Positions 26,266 to 37,623 of a stretch of DNA of 64,000 bases are shown here, piece by piece. The DNA comes from Polydactylus sextarius (lineage: Eukaryota; Chordata; Actinopteri; Polynemidae): the NCBI GenBank assembly GCA_016801845.1, contig CM028919.1, forward strand, positions 1,842,001-1,906,000. The letters are read 5' to 3'. The notes beneath the pieces were generated by a model, which saw nothing but the letters and a program-made list of their open reading frames with translations, did no database searches and was not told where the DNA came from. Both the position numbers and the translations under genes were made by a program. The first letter of the stretch is position 1. Each line of letters begins with the position of its first letter.

Positions 26266-26297
26266 TTTCTCAGGAAAACTAAGGTTTTCCTGAGAAA
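26266..26297. repeat. Perfect 14-bp inverted repeat, 4-nt loop
   Basis: The left arm tttctcaggaaaac (26266-26279) and right arm gttttcctgagaaa (26284-26297) are exact reverse complements around TAAG. Confidence 0.9.
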
Positions 26298-27139
26298 TAT
26301 TATTGATGTATGCTGTGATGTACAAGTTAAAACTGCAGTTGAGTTAATTAACTTACTTTATGTACAATATTTGGATGAAATGTTCATTGAATCATGAAAA
26401 TATGACACTAACGCCATTGGAACAAATGTAATTAAATGTTAAATGTTATTTAAATGTGTATAATGTTCACACTCTCAGCACGGTTCATTTCTTGCCAGTT
26501 TGCTGGCACGTGTCCACAATTGTCAAAATACCTCAACCTGAATCTAAACCTCAACATGCAAAAACTTTGGAACCTGCTCAAGAAAATGTGTCATCAGTCA
26601 CATGTTGGCTGAGTTCACGCTGGAGTACCATGTCATTCTGAACCAGGATTTTACAATTCACAAACAGCCATGTTATCAGTTCCATCATTCTCATCCTCAT
26701 GGCTTTATTATGTGTGTATGTATCAGTGTATGCAAGTGAGAGAAGAAGCTGAAGGGTAAGGGGATGATGGGAGGTGATAATCATCTCTTGATTATCACTG
26801 TCTACTCAAGGTTAGCAAGACTACACACCTCTGTAAAGTAATCAAACATGATTAGCTGATTAGCATACTACTTCCATAATGTCTCCACAACTCATTACCC
26901 ATTGAGTGAGTTCATGGTGACTCTCCAGGAAACACTGATTCTTCCCTACACACTAACTAACAGTGTTAACAGTCTGGTTATGAACTAAATGACTTTTCAC
27001 TATCATATACATTACACTCAAGTTAAAAAGAAAAAAAAGTGGACAATAACACAGCAGAATATTTAGTTTTTGACTCAAAAATTATAGCCCCGTGACTCCA
27101 GTGAGCATTTCTGCCACTTTAATAGTGACGAGACAAAGT

Positions 27140-27560
27140 GGGTAATGAGACAGGCAAGAGGAAGGACGTGGGGATCGCAATGTTTATTAAGGAGAGATGG
27201 AGCAACCCGGAGCACATCAGTGTTACTGAGCAGCGCTGCTCACAGCACATTGAGCCGTTTGCTGTTAGCGTTTGGTCGTACTACATCCAGAGGAGTTCTC
27301 GCAAGTCATTGTGATAACTCGCTGTCGGCCGATGCTACAGCTACCTGTGAACTCTGTCGTGTCCCAGCTGAAAACATCGACCCACAAACCTTCTTCCTTA
27401 TCTCTGGACACTGTTTTTTCTTTTTTATATAAACTATTATACTCTGTTAACTTTTTTTTTTTTTTTATTTCCTATCTATTTTTTGTCATTTGTTTATGCT
27501 GTCAAACAGATAAATTTCCCCTTGCAGAACAAATGAAAAAAATTCTATTCTATTCTATGA
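27140..27560 (+). repeat. Retroposon 3' region ending in (TTCTA)n
   Basis: This is a locally GC-richer block (27.14-27.40 kb) followed by poly(T), then 'aaatttccccttgcagaac' and a terminal 'attctattctattctatg'. The sequence 'aatttcccc...' followed by a TTCTA array is typical of the 3' end of fish LINE-type retroposons. The 95- and 105-codon plus frames here have no known domain, so I treat them as repeat-derived. Confidence 0.5.
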
Positions 27561-28079
27561 TACATGACAGTGGCCAGTTTTCAACCTAGATTGAACATGT
27601 GAGAATCCTCAGTGAGATTTTCAAGCACATCTCTCTTGTACAGTTTCCTACACTCAGTCTGACCAAATGTGTGTTTGGGAAGGCTGTTGTTACCTGTTTA
27701 GGTAAACAAAGAAGACAGGTCAGGTTTGCTTGGTTACTGCAGTAAGTGCAGGCAGCCTTAGATTTACAAGCTCCTCAACTGGATCATGAACTCTGTTGTT
27801 TTGTGATGGCTGGATATAACAGTGTGTTCTCCAAGAATTTTTCCAATGTAGTCGTTCCATTCACTAATTCATAAAGTCATCTGTTCAATGGTCAGAAATG
27901 TTAAAATGTTAAAACTCTGTCAAAACTCTCCTCTGCAACACCTCTCACTGTGCTCACTGTTCCAAGTAAGTGGATGGAGTGGAGCTCCTGTAGGAGGAGA
28001 AGCATGGCACTTATTGGCCTTTTTTTTTTTTTTTTTTTCTTTTTACTTTACCAAAAAAGCCCCAAAACACCAGCACCAT

Positions 28080-28500
28080 TGAAAGTGATGCTTCGTGTTA
28101 CTACTGGCACTGCAACATGTTACCAAGGTACACGTTGTAGCACTGAGAGGCAGAGTGACCACAGTCCTCTTCTGTTTCTGACTCTAATGCAGAATAGTAA
28201 TGAATGCCTACTAGTCCTTGATGCCACAGGTTGGGCACAAGGGAAACCAATCCGTATTTAACTGAATGGTTGGAAACCTTAGCCTGCCCCCGACAACGAC
28301 TTTGGCTCCACAGCATTTGCAATAAATAGTTGCTTGGTCCACGTCTGACCTTTTAAAACCAAAGTATCTCCAGACAACAGACTCTAAAGTTCTTGTGTGT
28401 CGTCATGTTCAAATTCATCATCTGCTTCAGCTTCAGTTTGGGAGCTTTCTCTGTCTATTTTCACCTCAACACCTCCACTAACACAGTTGGTCTTTCCCAC
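28080..28500 (-). other. Possible decayed coding relic, unidentified
   Basis: Read on minus, short open pieces (a 73-codon frame at 28322-28101 and an acidic stretch with E-A-E-A-D-D-E-F-E-H-D-D near 28.40-28.43 kb) sit within 420 bases with intervening stops. The composition looks more coding-like than the surrounding intron. I do not recognise the family. It could be a transposon-derived remnant or chance. Confidence 0.2.
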
Positions 28501-30179
28501 TGCGCCAAAATTCTAAACATTGTTTAGGATATTTTAACATATTGTTAAATTATATTAGAAAAATAAATATTGCAACAGCAATAAAAACTGGCTTTTAGTA
28601 TGAACCAGCATATACCATCCACAAACTAGGTACAAGTAGAGGTACAAAATACTACAATATATATCACAATAATCGAAATAATATCTGAATAAAAAACTCC
28701 TATGATGTTATTACTATTATCTCAGCTGGGCATTATGAACTGTGGGTGCAGAATGTTTCCTTGGTTTTCATAAAATGTAAGACATGACAGGGTAGGGTGA
28801 GTTGATATCAGGATGAATTTTAACATTTCAAAACCTTTTTGTTTCCCATGACAGCCTCATCCTATTTTATGTACAATGCAAACTGCATAGCCTCTAGACA
28901 CAACCATCCACCTACACCCCACCGTCACTGATGCTGAACTGTCCCCGCCCTCCATGTCTGGCTCTCTTACCAGCAGTCAGTCAAGCGCAAAAAACACAAC
29001 TGTCCATGCAATCCTACGTGCAACCCCCACCCCACTCCTCTACTCTGGGTCTTACCAGTGACCACCCACTCCCAATATGTCTGTCCTTATGTCCTTCTCC
29101 ATCCAAACACCACCAGGATATCATTGATCTAGTCATGAACAGGTTCGGTGGATTTTCTGCTTCACAGGTCAGCGTAGGAGAATTTCACGGAATTAATTAA
29201 AGCAATAATACCACTGATTAAACTGAGTAAATGAAAATGATTTTAGTGGAAGATCTCTTCTTAAGAATATGTCCAGTACCGGTATGATTAATAGAAACAA
29301 AAATGCTTCTGAATCCTTCTCAAAATCATTAGGAGCCTCTCTGTCTGGTAGCTGAGCCAGATTCATACTCTTTTTGTCCAAATATTGGATTAAAACAATG
29401 AGAGAGAACAGAGAATAGAGCTAATAAAAATGGACAAGATGGGAAACTGAAAACATGAACGTCAAGGAGACAACAGAGACAGCAGTTTGAGTGAGTTTTA
29501 GTCGAGAATATTATATTGAAAAAGAGGGAAAAATGTGAAAGAAATCTAAAAACATGAACATGAGAGGAGGGGCACTGTGTTTCCGCTATGACAGTATGAG
29601 TCTTCAATGGCTGAGACACAGTTTTCTGCTTTCACCGTCTCTCTCTATCTGCCTCTCCGCCGCCACTGTGCTGACATGCAAATAGAGCCAGAATGGAGCC
29701 TCTTGTCTGCCTAACAGGAGGCGACAGGGAGCCTGATGCCTAATAATGTCTACCATCTCGCTCAGGGATTAGACACAGCAAAAACTACGAGAGACAGGTG
29801 GTGAGGGGAGAGGAAACTCCAGGAGCTTATACCAGCTTTGTTCTGTGAATGGAGGAAGCGTTCACAGGTGAACACAGCAGACTGCAGCCAGTCACAGCTT
29901 CTGAAGGAAACACCCACAGACACGTTTCTGTGTTGAAGCTGCTCACACTTTGTACCACCAGAACCTGTCAATGTCATATATCCATACTAAATGAATAAGT
30001 TCATCAGCAGTATGGCAACTTTTTCTTTGGAGATATGAAAGAGCTTTGTTTTTTAGTTGCCACGGTCAATTTATGTGTATTTATTGACTGATTAATAAAA
30101 TGGATAATTTTTGGCATATAAAATAAAATTTACAGCCCAGAAAATCTAGCAAAACGTGAAGGTGCCTGAAGGTAAATAC

Positions 30180-30285
30180 ATTGTAAGTGGACCTTATAGT
30201 GTAAAGTGCTTTGATCATAATTGTTTTTATGATATATGATGATTATGATTTTATGACAAATAAACTTGACTCAATTTGACCTTAA
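30180..30285 (+). repeat. Possible retroposon tail
   Basis: 'taaagtgctttgatcataat' and 'acaaataaacttgactcaat' resemble the ends of fish repeats. The evidence is only these short phrases. Confidence 0.25.
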
Positions 30286-30882
30286 TCATCATTTCATGAC
30301 TTCTGATCGTGTAAAACTAAGTTCCGGCTCCAAAAAGGTTTTGAGTTCTATGTAAACTCATTTCTTGTACAGCATAAATAAGTCACATCACAACAAAAAG
30401 ATTTATGTATGAATATGGTTTTTAGCTGTTGGATTATAGAGTTGGAGACGACGCTTGTTAGTTCTTTTGCAAGCAGAAACCCTTCGCTGTCACTGTGTCC
30501 CAACAGCCTGTTGTTAAAATGAATGACTCTACTGAAGAGCATGGAAAGGCTTGTTCTTAAGAAAACTGATCCACAGTGACTGTTGCTCACTTCGCTCACA
30601 GCATCCCTGCACATCACTGTACAGTCTTCTAACAAATTACAAAATGCACACACAGTAAGAAAACACAAAGCAATGCACTCCTTCCTTCCCTTTCAAATAA
30701 GGTTAACTTAATTACTTGCTTAATCCACTGGTGGTGAGAAACATTACAGAAGAGACACTGAACACAGACAAGTAAACACATCAGAGCATCAAACAGGTTT
30801 CACTGCAGTGCGCTCGAAGACTCACAGAGCAAGCGGCGTTTTTCATAGAGACGGAAACTGAAAGATTTTGAAAAAGCTGTAC

Positions 30883-30894
30883 CTTTGCTTTTAG
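30883..30894 (-). CDS. nrxn3: Neurexin SS1 microexon, 12 nt (A-K-S-K)
   Basis: On the minus strand a long pyrimidine tract ending in 'tcctcctgctcttctag' is followed by the 12 bases CTAAAAGCAAAG and then the donor GTACAG. With the single G carried over from the preceding exon (phase 1) it reads GCT AAA AGC AAA and again leaves one G, so it is a symmetric phase 1-1 cassette. Alpha-neurexins have a four-residue insert at splice site 1 (G-K-S-K or G-R-S-K in mammalian paralogues, from memory), and A-K-S-K fits it. Position, strand and order (after the 27-nt exon) agree. A UGC lies in the pyrimidine tract close to the acceptor, as is typical of neuronal SRRM4-dependent microexons. The exon is so short that the case rests on context, phase and splice sites, and inclusion is not proven. 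Confidence 0.78.
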
Positions 30895-31828
30895 CTAGAA
30901 GAGCAGGAGGAGGCGGAGACAGAGGAGAGGTTCCACAGAGAGCCCAGGCAGGGAGGAAGAAGAGGAAACATGAGTTTCAGACATATCAATGTATATATAA
31001 ATACATGTCATGAGAATAAATTCATGTACGGCAGCAACTATAATGCAACTGTACATCACAAAACACTTCAAACGTGAAATCACATCAGTCACAAAACCAC
31101 TGCCCTACAAGTAATTTTTAAGACACATATTTCTGTTTTTGAAAGAACATTTTGAGATAAGGGATTACAAGACAGATTTTTTTAAAACTTTTGAATTAGT
31201 TTATAAATATCAACTTTTTGAACAATTACAGATACAATTTCAGCACTTGAGAAAATGTACCTTGATACTCTCCATATTACATTCACATATGTTGATGTGC
31301 TCACTTGACAAATTGATATTAAATGATGCATTTGGGGTTTTTTTTTCTTCTTTTTTTTTTTTCACAGCTATTGCATTAGTGACTCAGAACCATATTGTAG
31401 TACCTGACTGATACAGTCTAGTACAGGCTGCTCATAAATACGTTATAATGATATGACATGACATTTATTCAAGTGTAGTTACTCTTATTACCTTGTAATG
31501 ATATTAATTAATTAATGATACTGTAAGTGCACTCTACTCTCTACATTCTCTGTCTAACAGTTAGAACTCCATTTTGTTTTTAATTCAACTAAATAACTTA
31601 GGAGTCAACTGAGGGTCATTTAAAAACACTGCTCAGAAAATAGCTACTGCATTTTGACTTTGTAGGGCAGTACAACAGAATAAAATCACACATTACAGTA
31701 TATATATACATATAGAACATGCACTTTCAAATACATGTATATTTCTCAACAACAACAAACATGCAGCTACACTAAAATCACAAACAAAACAGACATGATT
31801 TAGAAGAGGTAAAGAAAGAGAGGCATAC
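30895..31828 (-). other. nrxn3: Intron between the 27-nt and 12-nt microexons
   Basis: A 934-base intron with donor GTATGC after the 27-nt exon and acceptor TAG before the 12-nt exon, with a strong pyrimidine tract over its last ~70 bases. Plus-strand frames inside it (31.14-31.41 kb) are AT-rich noise. Confidence 0.75.
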
Positions 31829-31855
31829 CTTGTTCTGCCATCATATGTGCAAGGC
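31829..31855 (-). CDS. nrxn3: Neurexin SS1 microexon, 27 nt (G-L-A-H-M-M-A-E-Q)
   Basis: On minus, a pyrimidine-rich tract ending 'ttaccctctcaag' precedes a 27-base exon closed by the donor G|GTATGC. Taking the phase-1 G from the upstream exon, the codons read GGC CTT GCA CAT ATG ATG GCA GAA CAA and leave one G. The product matches the SS1 insert of alpha-neurexins (G-L-A-H-L-M-M-G-D-Q in NRXN1 and G-L-S-H-L-M-M-S-E-Q in NRXN3, from memory) but is one residue shorter, lacking the leucine before M-M. Being a multiple of three with phase 1 at both ends, it can be included or skipped without frame change. It lies in the linker between EGF-A and LNS2, where SS1 inserts alter spacing rather than a fold. 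The longer frame across it (32003-31800) is intronic read-through. Confidence 0.92.
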
Positions 31856-32940
31856 CTTGAGAGGGTAAGAGGGAGATAAAGGAGAGGGAAGAAGAGAAAG
31901 AACGAAAGCGAACACTTAGTTTCAATACTCTAACGTATTGCGATGACACATGTTTTCGCACGAGGGAAAACATGACATCAGAACACACTGACAGGTCATA
32001 CAAAGCTTCCTGTGGTTAAACAGGAGGCTTCTCATAAGAAATAACAGCATGATAGTAAATGTAGTACCATGCTGAAACACATTGAAACTGTTCAGTAACA
32101 CACCTCACCTTCACTGAGCTGCATTACACACCCAGGGAGCAACATTTGGAGTTGTGTTTCTGATGACCTGATGAATATAGGTGCAATATTCATTCTTTTT
32201 CAGCTGTGTTTGTGGTCTCTACCTTCCTGATGAAATGCCTGTCTACTCATCTACCTTAGCTAATTGTGTGTATTTGGTGTTTGGAGCTGAGTAAGTTGGG
32301 TTTTACAACTTTCTGTTTTAGCCTGTGGCCAAAAACATGAGCCATGGCAAGACTGAACCAAATAAGGAATGGGTGTTGTCTACATAAAGGCAGCGTTGGA
32401 AAAAAAAAAAAAAACTGTTACCATGATTTATTATTCCTGTTTAATCTCCAATTGTTATTTTTCATTTAGTCAAACTAAATATTTAGAACATTACAGCGTA
32501 CGTTCAGACATCAACATTTATTTGATTTTGAATAAAAACTGGAAAAACATTAGATGTTCTGAGGGAATTGTTTAACCCAGTTATAAAGATGGTATGAAAT
32601 CTAGAAACTTAGAGTTATAAAACAATAAGCTTGAGCAAAGAAATTATATATCAAATAGGTCTTCCATATATATTCGCCATTTTGTAAAAAATCATATATG
32701 TTATATAAGTCCCTATGTCCTGCTTCTATATTCCCTTCTGGACACTACTTCATTGTACATTGTTTTTTACACAGTGTACTCATTGCTTTAGACCATAACA
32801 TAGCAGTCACTTTACTTTTAAATTCACCAGTGGCCTCACAGTGCATCAAATAACAAAACCCAAACTATGTTTGATTTGTCTGTCTGGAAATCTGCAGCTG
32901 TCATATGTTTACATTTGACATTGTTTTCATTCAGACTCAC
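31856..32940 (-). other. nrxn3: Intron between the 21-nt and 27-nt microexons
   Basis: A 1085-base intron beginning GTGAGTC and ending in a CT-rich tract and AAG. I see no repeats or other genes in it. Confidence 0.75.
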
Positions 32941-32961
32941 CTGGCATATTACTGATGACTT
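32941..32961 (-). CDS. nrxn3: Neurexin SS1 microexon, 21 nt (E-V-I-S-N-M-P)
   Basis: On minus, the tract 'cttttctctctctttctatt' ending in CCAG is followed by 21 bases starting AAGTCATC and ending ATGCCAG, then the near-consensus donor GTGAGT. With the preceding phase-1 G the codons are GAA GTC ATC AGT AAT ATG CCA, leaving one G, so it is again a symmetric 1-1 cassette. It precedes the 27-nt exon, so the joined insert reads E-V-I-S-N-M-P then G-L-A-H. Mammalian NRXN3 has D-V-S-Q-D-P at the same place (from memory): an acidic residue, V, S and terminal P are shared, with one codon more here. A UGC motif lies upstream of the acceptor. Both splice sites are strong. The peptide match alone would be weak, but position and phase are not. 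Confidence 0.83.
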
Positions 32962-33715
32962 CTGGAATAGAAAGAGAGAGAAAAGCAGACAAAGGCAGTA
33001 TTAGAAACACTCACATTACTTGCATGTTGACTGTCATGCAAATGGTTATACTCTTCATAGTCCATACAGAGGCCTGGCAACAGGCACAGCCATGTGTATG
33101 TCTGTACACAGAATGCAGAGAGTTTTTAGTAATTAGGATTTAAAGCACCACCACTTGGTTTCAAACCATCATTCAGTGACAGTCGAAATGACAGTTCAAA
33201 GAGAAATATCCAGGGTGAAGAAAAAGCCCTTCTATTACCTTCCAGTGCAGACTGCCCTACATGATGAGTGGGAGCTGTGGGTAAAGTATAAAGGCACACA
33301 CAATGGCAACAACCAGCCAGCCAAAATGAAAAAGTCCTTCAAGTTTACCCTTAAAGTGACCAACAGGCTTAAAGCTGTGCAGTCCAGACAAAGGGTTCAG
33401 TGAAGAAAAGTACAAGTATTTGACACCAACCATTCTAATGTTATTCTCATAGCCACTGCAGTGTAGTTGGGGAACAAGTGTAGCATTTGTTGGAACCATG
33501 GGGTAATGAACATCCACAGCAAAACTTCTGGAAATATATAATTGATATATGTTGAGCTTTTAACTTGTTGTCAAGTTGTCATGTTAGTCAAGTGCAAATT
33601 CTGAATAAATTAAACATTAGATTAAATGTCTAGGGGATCCATTACCAACAACACAAATGGATAGATAATGTTAGAAAGACACTTGCAAAAAAAAAAAAAA
33701 GAAAAAGAAAAACAC

Positions 33716-33760
33716 GAACTGACTGACTGAATGACTGACTGACTGACTGACCGACCAACC
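33716..33760. repeat. (ACTG)n tetranucleotide repeat
   Basis: About 9-10 units of actg/accg with a few substitutions, directly after an A-rich run at 33688-33703. Confidence 0.85.
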
Positions 33761-34263
33761 TTCTCATTGATGATTACCTTCTGAGCACCACACCCACAAC
33801 ACAGCCATTCTTTCTGTGAGATTTCTGTCCTTACTCTCATTTTGATGCTGGTTAGTTGGATGAGATCAGGTGATTGACTCAACCAACTGAGGATGTTCTA
33901 CCTCATCAACCTGAAAAACTCTTTTGCTTTGACCATTTGTCTAGGATCATTTACCTGCTGAATAAAATGTCGTCTAATAAGTGTTTGACTTTGCGTATCT
34001 GACGTTGTTGAATCTGAAAAGACAACTGGGCTCTTGTAGATTTTTTAAAGATGTTGCACCTCTCGCACACCTGTCTTTAAGAATCAACAGTTTAGTTGCC
34101 TTACGTTCAACTACGTTGGATAGTAGGACCTGGATGAATGGTAATCTCCACAGACAGCAATCAAATTAAATTCTGATTTCCTGTTTCCATTGGTAGTCAT
34201 ACATGCCTGAGCCACATGGCTACCATATTTGACAGATGAAATGGTGACTTTAGCTCATGAGGG

Positions 34264-34331
34264 TTTTTTTTTTTTTTTTTTTTTTTTTTACACCATTTTG
34301 TTTGATATTGATTTTTTTTTTTTTTTTTTTT
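34264..34331. repeat. Two long poly(T) tracts
   Basis: T runs of 27 (34264-34290) and about 19 (34313-34331) are separated by 22 bases. They could be retroposon tails in reverse orientation, but I see no element body attached. Confidence 0.9.
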
Positions 34332-36427
34332 GTTATAACAGTCTCAAGAATAGCACCCTGGTTCACCAGAGATTTTAATCTTGCGGTGAATTGACTGTGG
34401 TTGCAGTCATCAAGTCATTTGATTGTTGACAAAAAAAAAAAAAAGATTGCCTTCATCCTGAAGAGCAGTGTCCTTCTTTGTAGATTTAATGTGATTTCTT
34501 CTCATTCTGTAAGGCATCTGGAAGATGTGTGCTCCACAATCTACCAGATTATAACAATATTATTGTCTTGTTTTGTCTACCTATATTAAAAAATCAACAG
34601 AGCCACATGCAGCTACCCAAAAAACATTCAATAGCCATGTTTCTGATTACTTTTGAACCCTTGCATCTTGGACACTATGTTAAGTGGGTTATATCAGAGT
34701 AAATATTTCCGATAAAATTATATTAAAATCAAAATTAAAAAATTACATTTCTAAGCAATGAAACAATATTGTAAGCCCACCATTACTTTCATTTTGGCCG
34801 TCAGATCTCTCTCTAAGGAGTTACACTCTGAACCCTACAGTCTTAGTAAGTGGGTAATTGAGAGTGAGCGAAATCTTGCAATGGTAAAATAAGATTAGCA
34901 AAGCACATTGATAATGTCAACATGCGCTAGCTTTAGCAGGTTTATTTACTTTCTTCAAAGCTGAGATGCTGGAGGGGCCAATTTCCTGGTATTACCATGT
35001 TCCATGTTCTCACAGAGTCCACAGGGGTCATTTTAAATAAGTAATACTTGTTTGTTCATTGTTACACTGACATTTCTTTGTGTTTGTCTTTTTATGCTTC
35101 TGGGCTTTCCCTGGTAATCAGTATATTTTACCGATTCACAACACAATGAACGATAATTCTCTGTGGTAAAGTCTGCACTGCCTAGTTACAGAAGGTGGCG
35201 CATAAAGGGCTCAGGAAGTATGCGAGAGAAACCTGGAAGTGACATTTAGGCAGGAGCATGCCTCACAGTTGGGACCAATATGAGTGTCCCCGAGCAACAA
35301 GTTATGAACAAAGGTTCTGATATAAAAGCAAAGACATAAATGACACACTTCATAACTGTTGGTGGCAGTAATGAGTAGCGAGTCACCATAAAACACAAGA
35401 AGGAACACAACTGCTATAAATCCAGTCCATTAACTGGAACATTGAGCTTGACAAAGTAAGAAGAGGAGACTGGCATAAGTTCAAAGAGGCAAAAGAGAGG
35501 ACGGTATCAGACCTGTGGTCCTGTCATAAAAACCGTCACTCACTTGGAAATGGAATCTTTACACGAGTGGCAACGTAACTTTGATCTCTGAGTTCCACCC
35601 ATTATTATTTGTGGCCGCGTTTCAACATCGCACAGTTAACAGGGTGAATTCAAATGACAAACAATTAGAGTTTTACTCAAAAGAATTCAAAGCAATGATG
35701 AGTTACTTAAACTACCTCCTAGTCTATAAACAAGCATCCTGTAATTACAGAAGCAGTGGCAACTGCAAATTTCATAGTCTCGTCTTAACTTTTATTAGGT
35801 ATGTTAATGACTGTGGTTGTAGTAATTATTAGATTATAATTAGAATTAGAGTAGTTTCAGCTTTGTTAAAAGTATAATCCTCCAATAAAGAAGAAAAATA
35901 TTTGTCCTCTTACAAGGTTTATGGGTTTATCTTTATATACTGGACAGTAGACTGATGTGTCTTTCCAAATTTTTCACCACTGATATTATTGAAATATATC
36001 TGCTTTTATTTAGTTAGACCACTCACTGAAATGAAGTGCCTGGAAAACGAAGTAAAAGGTAATTGAGTTAAGATGCATTAAATGTTCTTAGCGAGGAGTA
36101 ATTGGGCATGTTAGGGTATTAATGTGAACACAAGCAGATGGAGGTCAATCAGATATGCATTAGATATTAATTCAGTTTAAACTGAGGACATGTATCAGCT
36201 GCACTCCAACATGGGAAGAGTTGGTCAAATGGTCATCTGGGATCTGTCTCTCTGTCACTGTAAGTGTGTGTGGTGAAATAATCTTGCTGACGCTTCAGTA
36301 TCTTTGTGTGTTTCCTGAACCGATTCATCTGAGATTAACAAAGCTCTGGACTCCACACTCAAATACCAACAGAGGACGGACCCTCTTGAGAGGAGGAGAT
36401 TCAAACAGCAGATTAAATGTGTATATG

Positions 36428-36460
<33 letters not shown>
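36428..36460. repeat. (CA)n-(GA)n microsatellite
   Basis: Nine CA units followed by about seven GA units. Confidence 0.9.
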
Positions 36461-36461
<1 letters not shown>

Positions 36462-37477
36462 CCTACACACACACGACACACACACTGTGTATGATGTGGT
36501 AGACAGATGGAAACAGACAGAGATAACGATGGATGTGTTTGTTGTTTCCTCACTCTGACTTTTTTTTTTTTTTTTTTTTTTTGTTACTGTCCTGTGTCAT
36601 CTCTATCCCTTTGTCCACCTCAGTTATCAGTCACATCATCTCCTGATGCATATGAAAATATGCCACTTGTAAATGTGAAGTCTTTATCTGGGCCAGCACA
36701 ATAGCCCAGTGACACTGACAGGGATGATGATTGCTCCTGCACAATTCAGAATTACTCTACTAGATTCTTTTTTTTGTTTGTTTGTTTGTTTTTAACGCAA
36801 AATATGTACATAACATTTTCAAATTGCTACTTAATATAAAGGTCTAGTTTAATTGAGAGACTTGATTATTTTAATAAAGAAGTAATAAAGTGGCCTTTAT
36901 TGATCATTCTGTGATTTTGTGTTGACTGCAGAACAAGGTACTAACAGCAGCACACTAAACCAGTCTGTTACCTGTTTGAGAAGCTGGGGGTGTTTGTAAA
37001 GCAGTAGGAAACCAGGTTGACTGTTAGTAGGAGGTGCAACACTAAACACACTTTTTACATTCAACAGTCCACCCCCAGGAAGTGTTGCAGTACTATAACA
37101 ACAGCACAGTTTTTCAGGAAAATGTAAGCCTACGTTGATGAAAGTGTCTGACCGTGCAGTCAGTGATATAACACTTCAATGGGTACATACAGTAAATGTC
37201 CCGGATGGATACCTCCAAGCTCTGAGGATGGAGCAGATGCAGGGAGAGAACAGATTAACAAACTCATTTTTCAGTTCTGTCTCCAAGTTGTGTTTGACTT
37301 TCTGACTAATCCATCATTCAGAGCTCATTCTCTGTCTCTGCCTTTCTCCTGATGATCAGCTGGATTCACTCGCCCTCCCTCCTGCACTGTCATTATTTTG
37401 CTCTCTATCCTGACCTACTTCCTTTGGCAGTTTACTTCCCCTCATTTTTGCCTTTGTTCATCAGGCTTTAGTGAGTG

Positions 37478-37480
<3 letters not shown>

Positions 37481-37508
<28 letters not shown>

Positions 37509-37582
37509 GACAGGGAAAGAGAGAAATGGAGACAAAGAGGGATTCAAGGAAATACATGTTTAAAAAAGTAGGGGTTAACAAT

Positions 37583-37621
<39 letters not shown>
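37481..37621. repeat. (TG)14 and (CA)18 pair
   Basis: A TG run at 37481-37508 and a CA run at 37585-37621 are 76 bases apart, so they are complementary and could fold onto each other. Confidence 0.9.

Positions 37622-37623
<2 letters not shown>

Noticed and set aside
32093..32115. Another possible microexon on minus ('aatgcag|CTCAGTGAAG|gtgagg')
   Set aside because: The exon would be 10 nt, which breaks the reading frame, and its upstream tract is not pyrimidine-rich.
33688..33760. Serine/valine repeat peptide in an 86-codon minus frame
   Set aside because: It comes from the (ACTG)n repeat and adjacent A-rich run.
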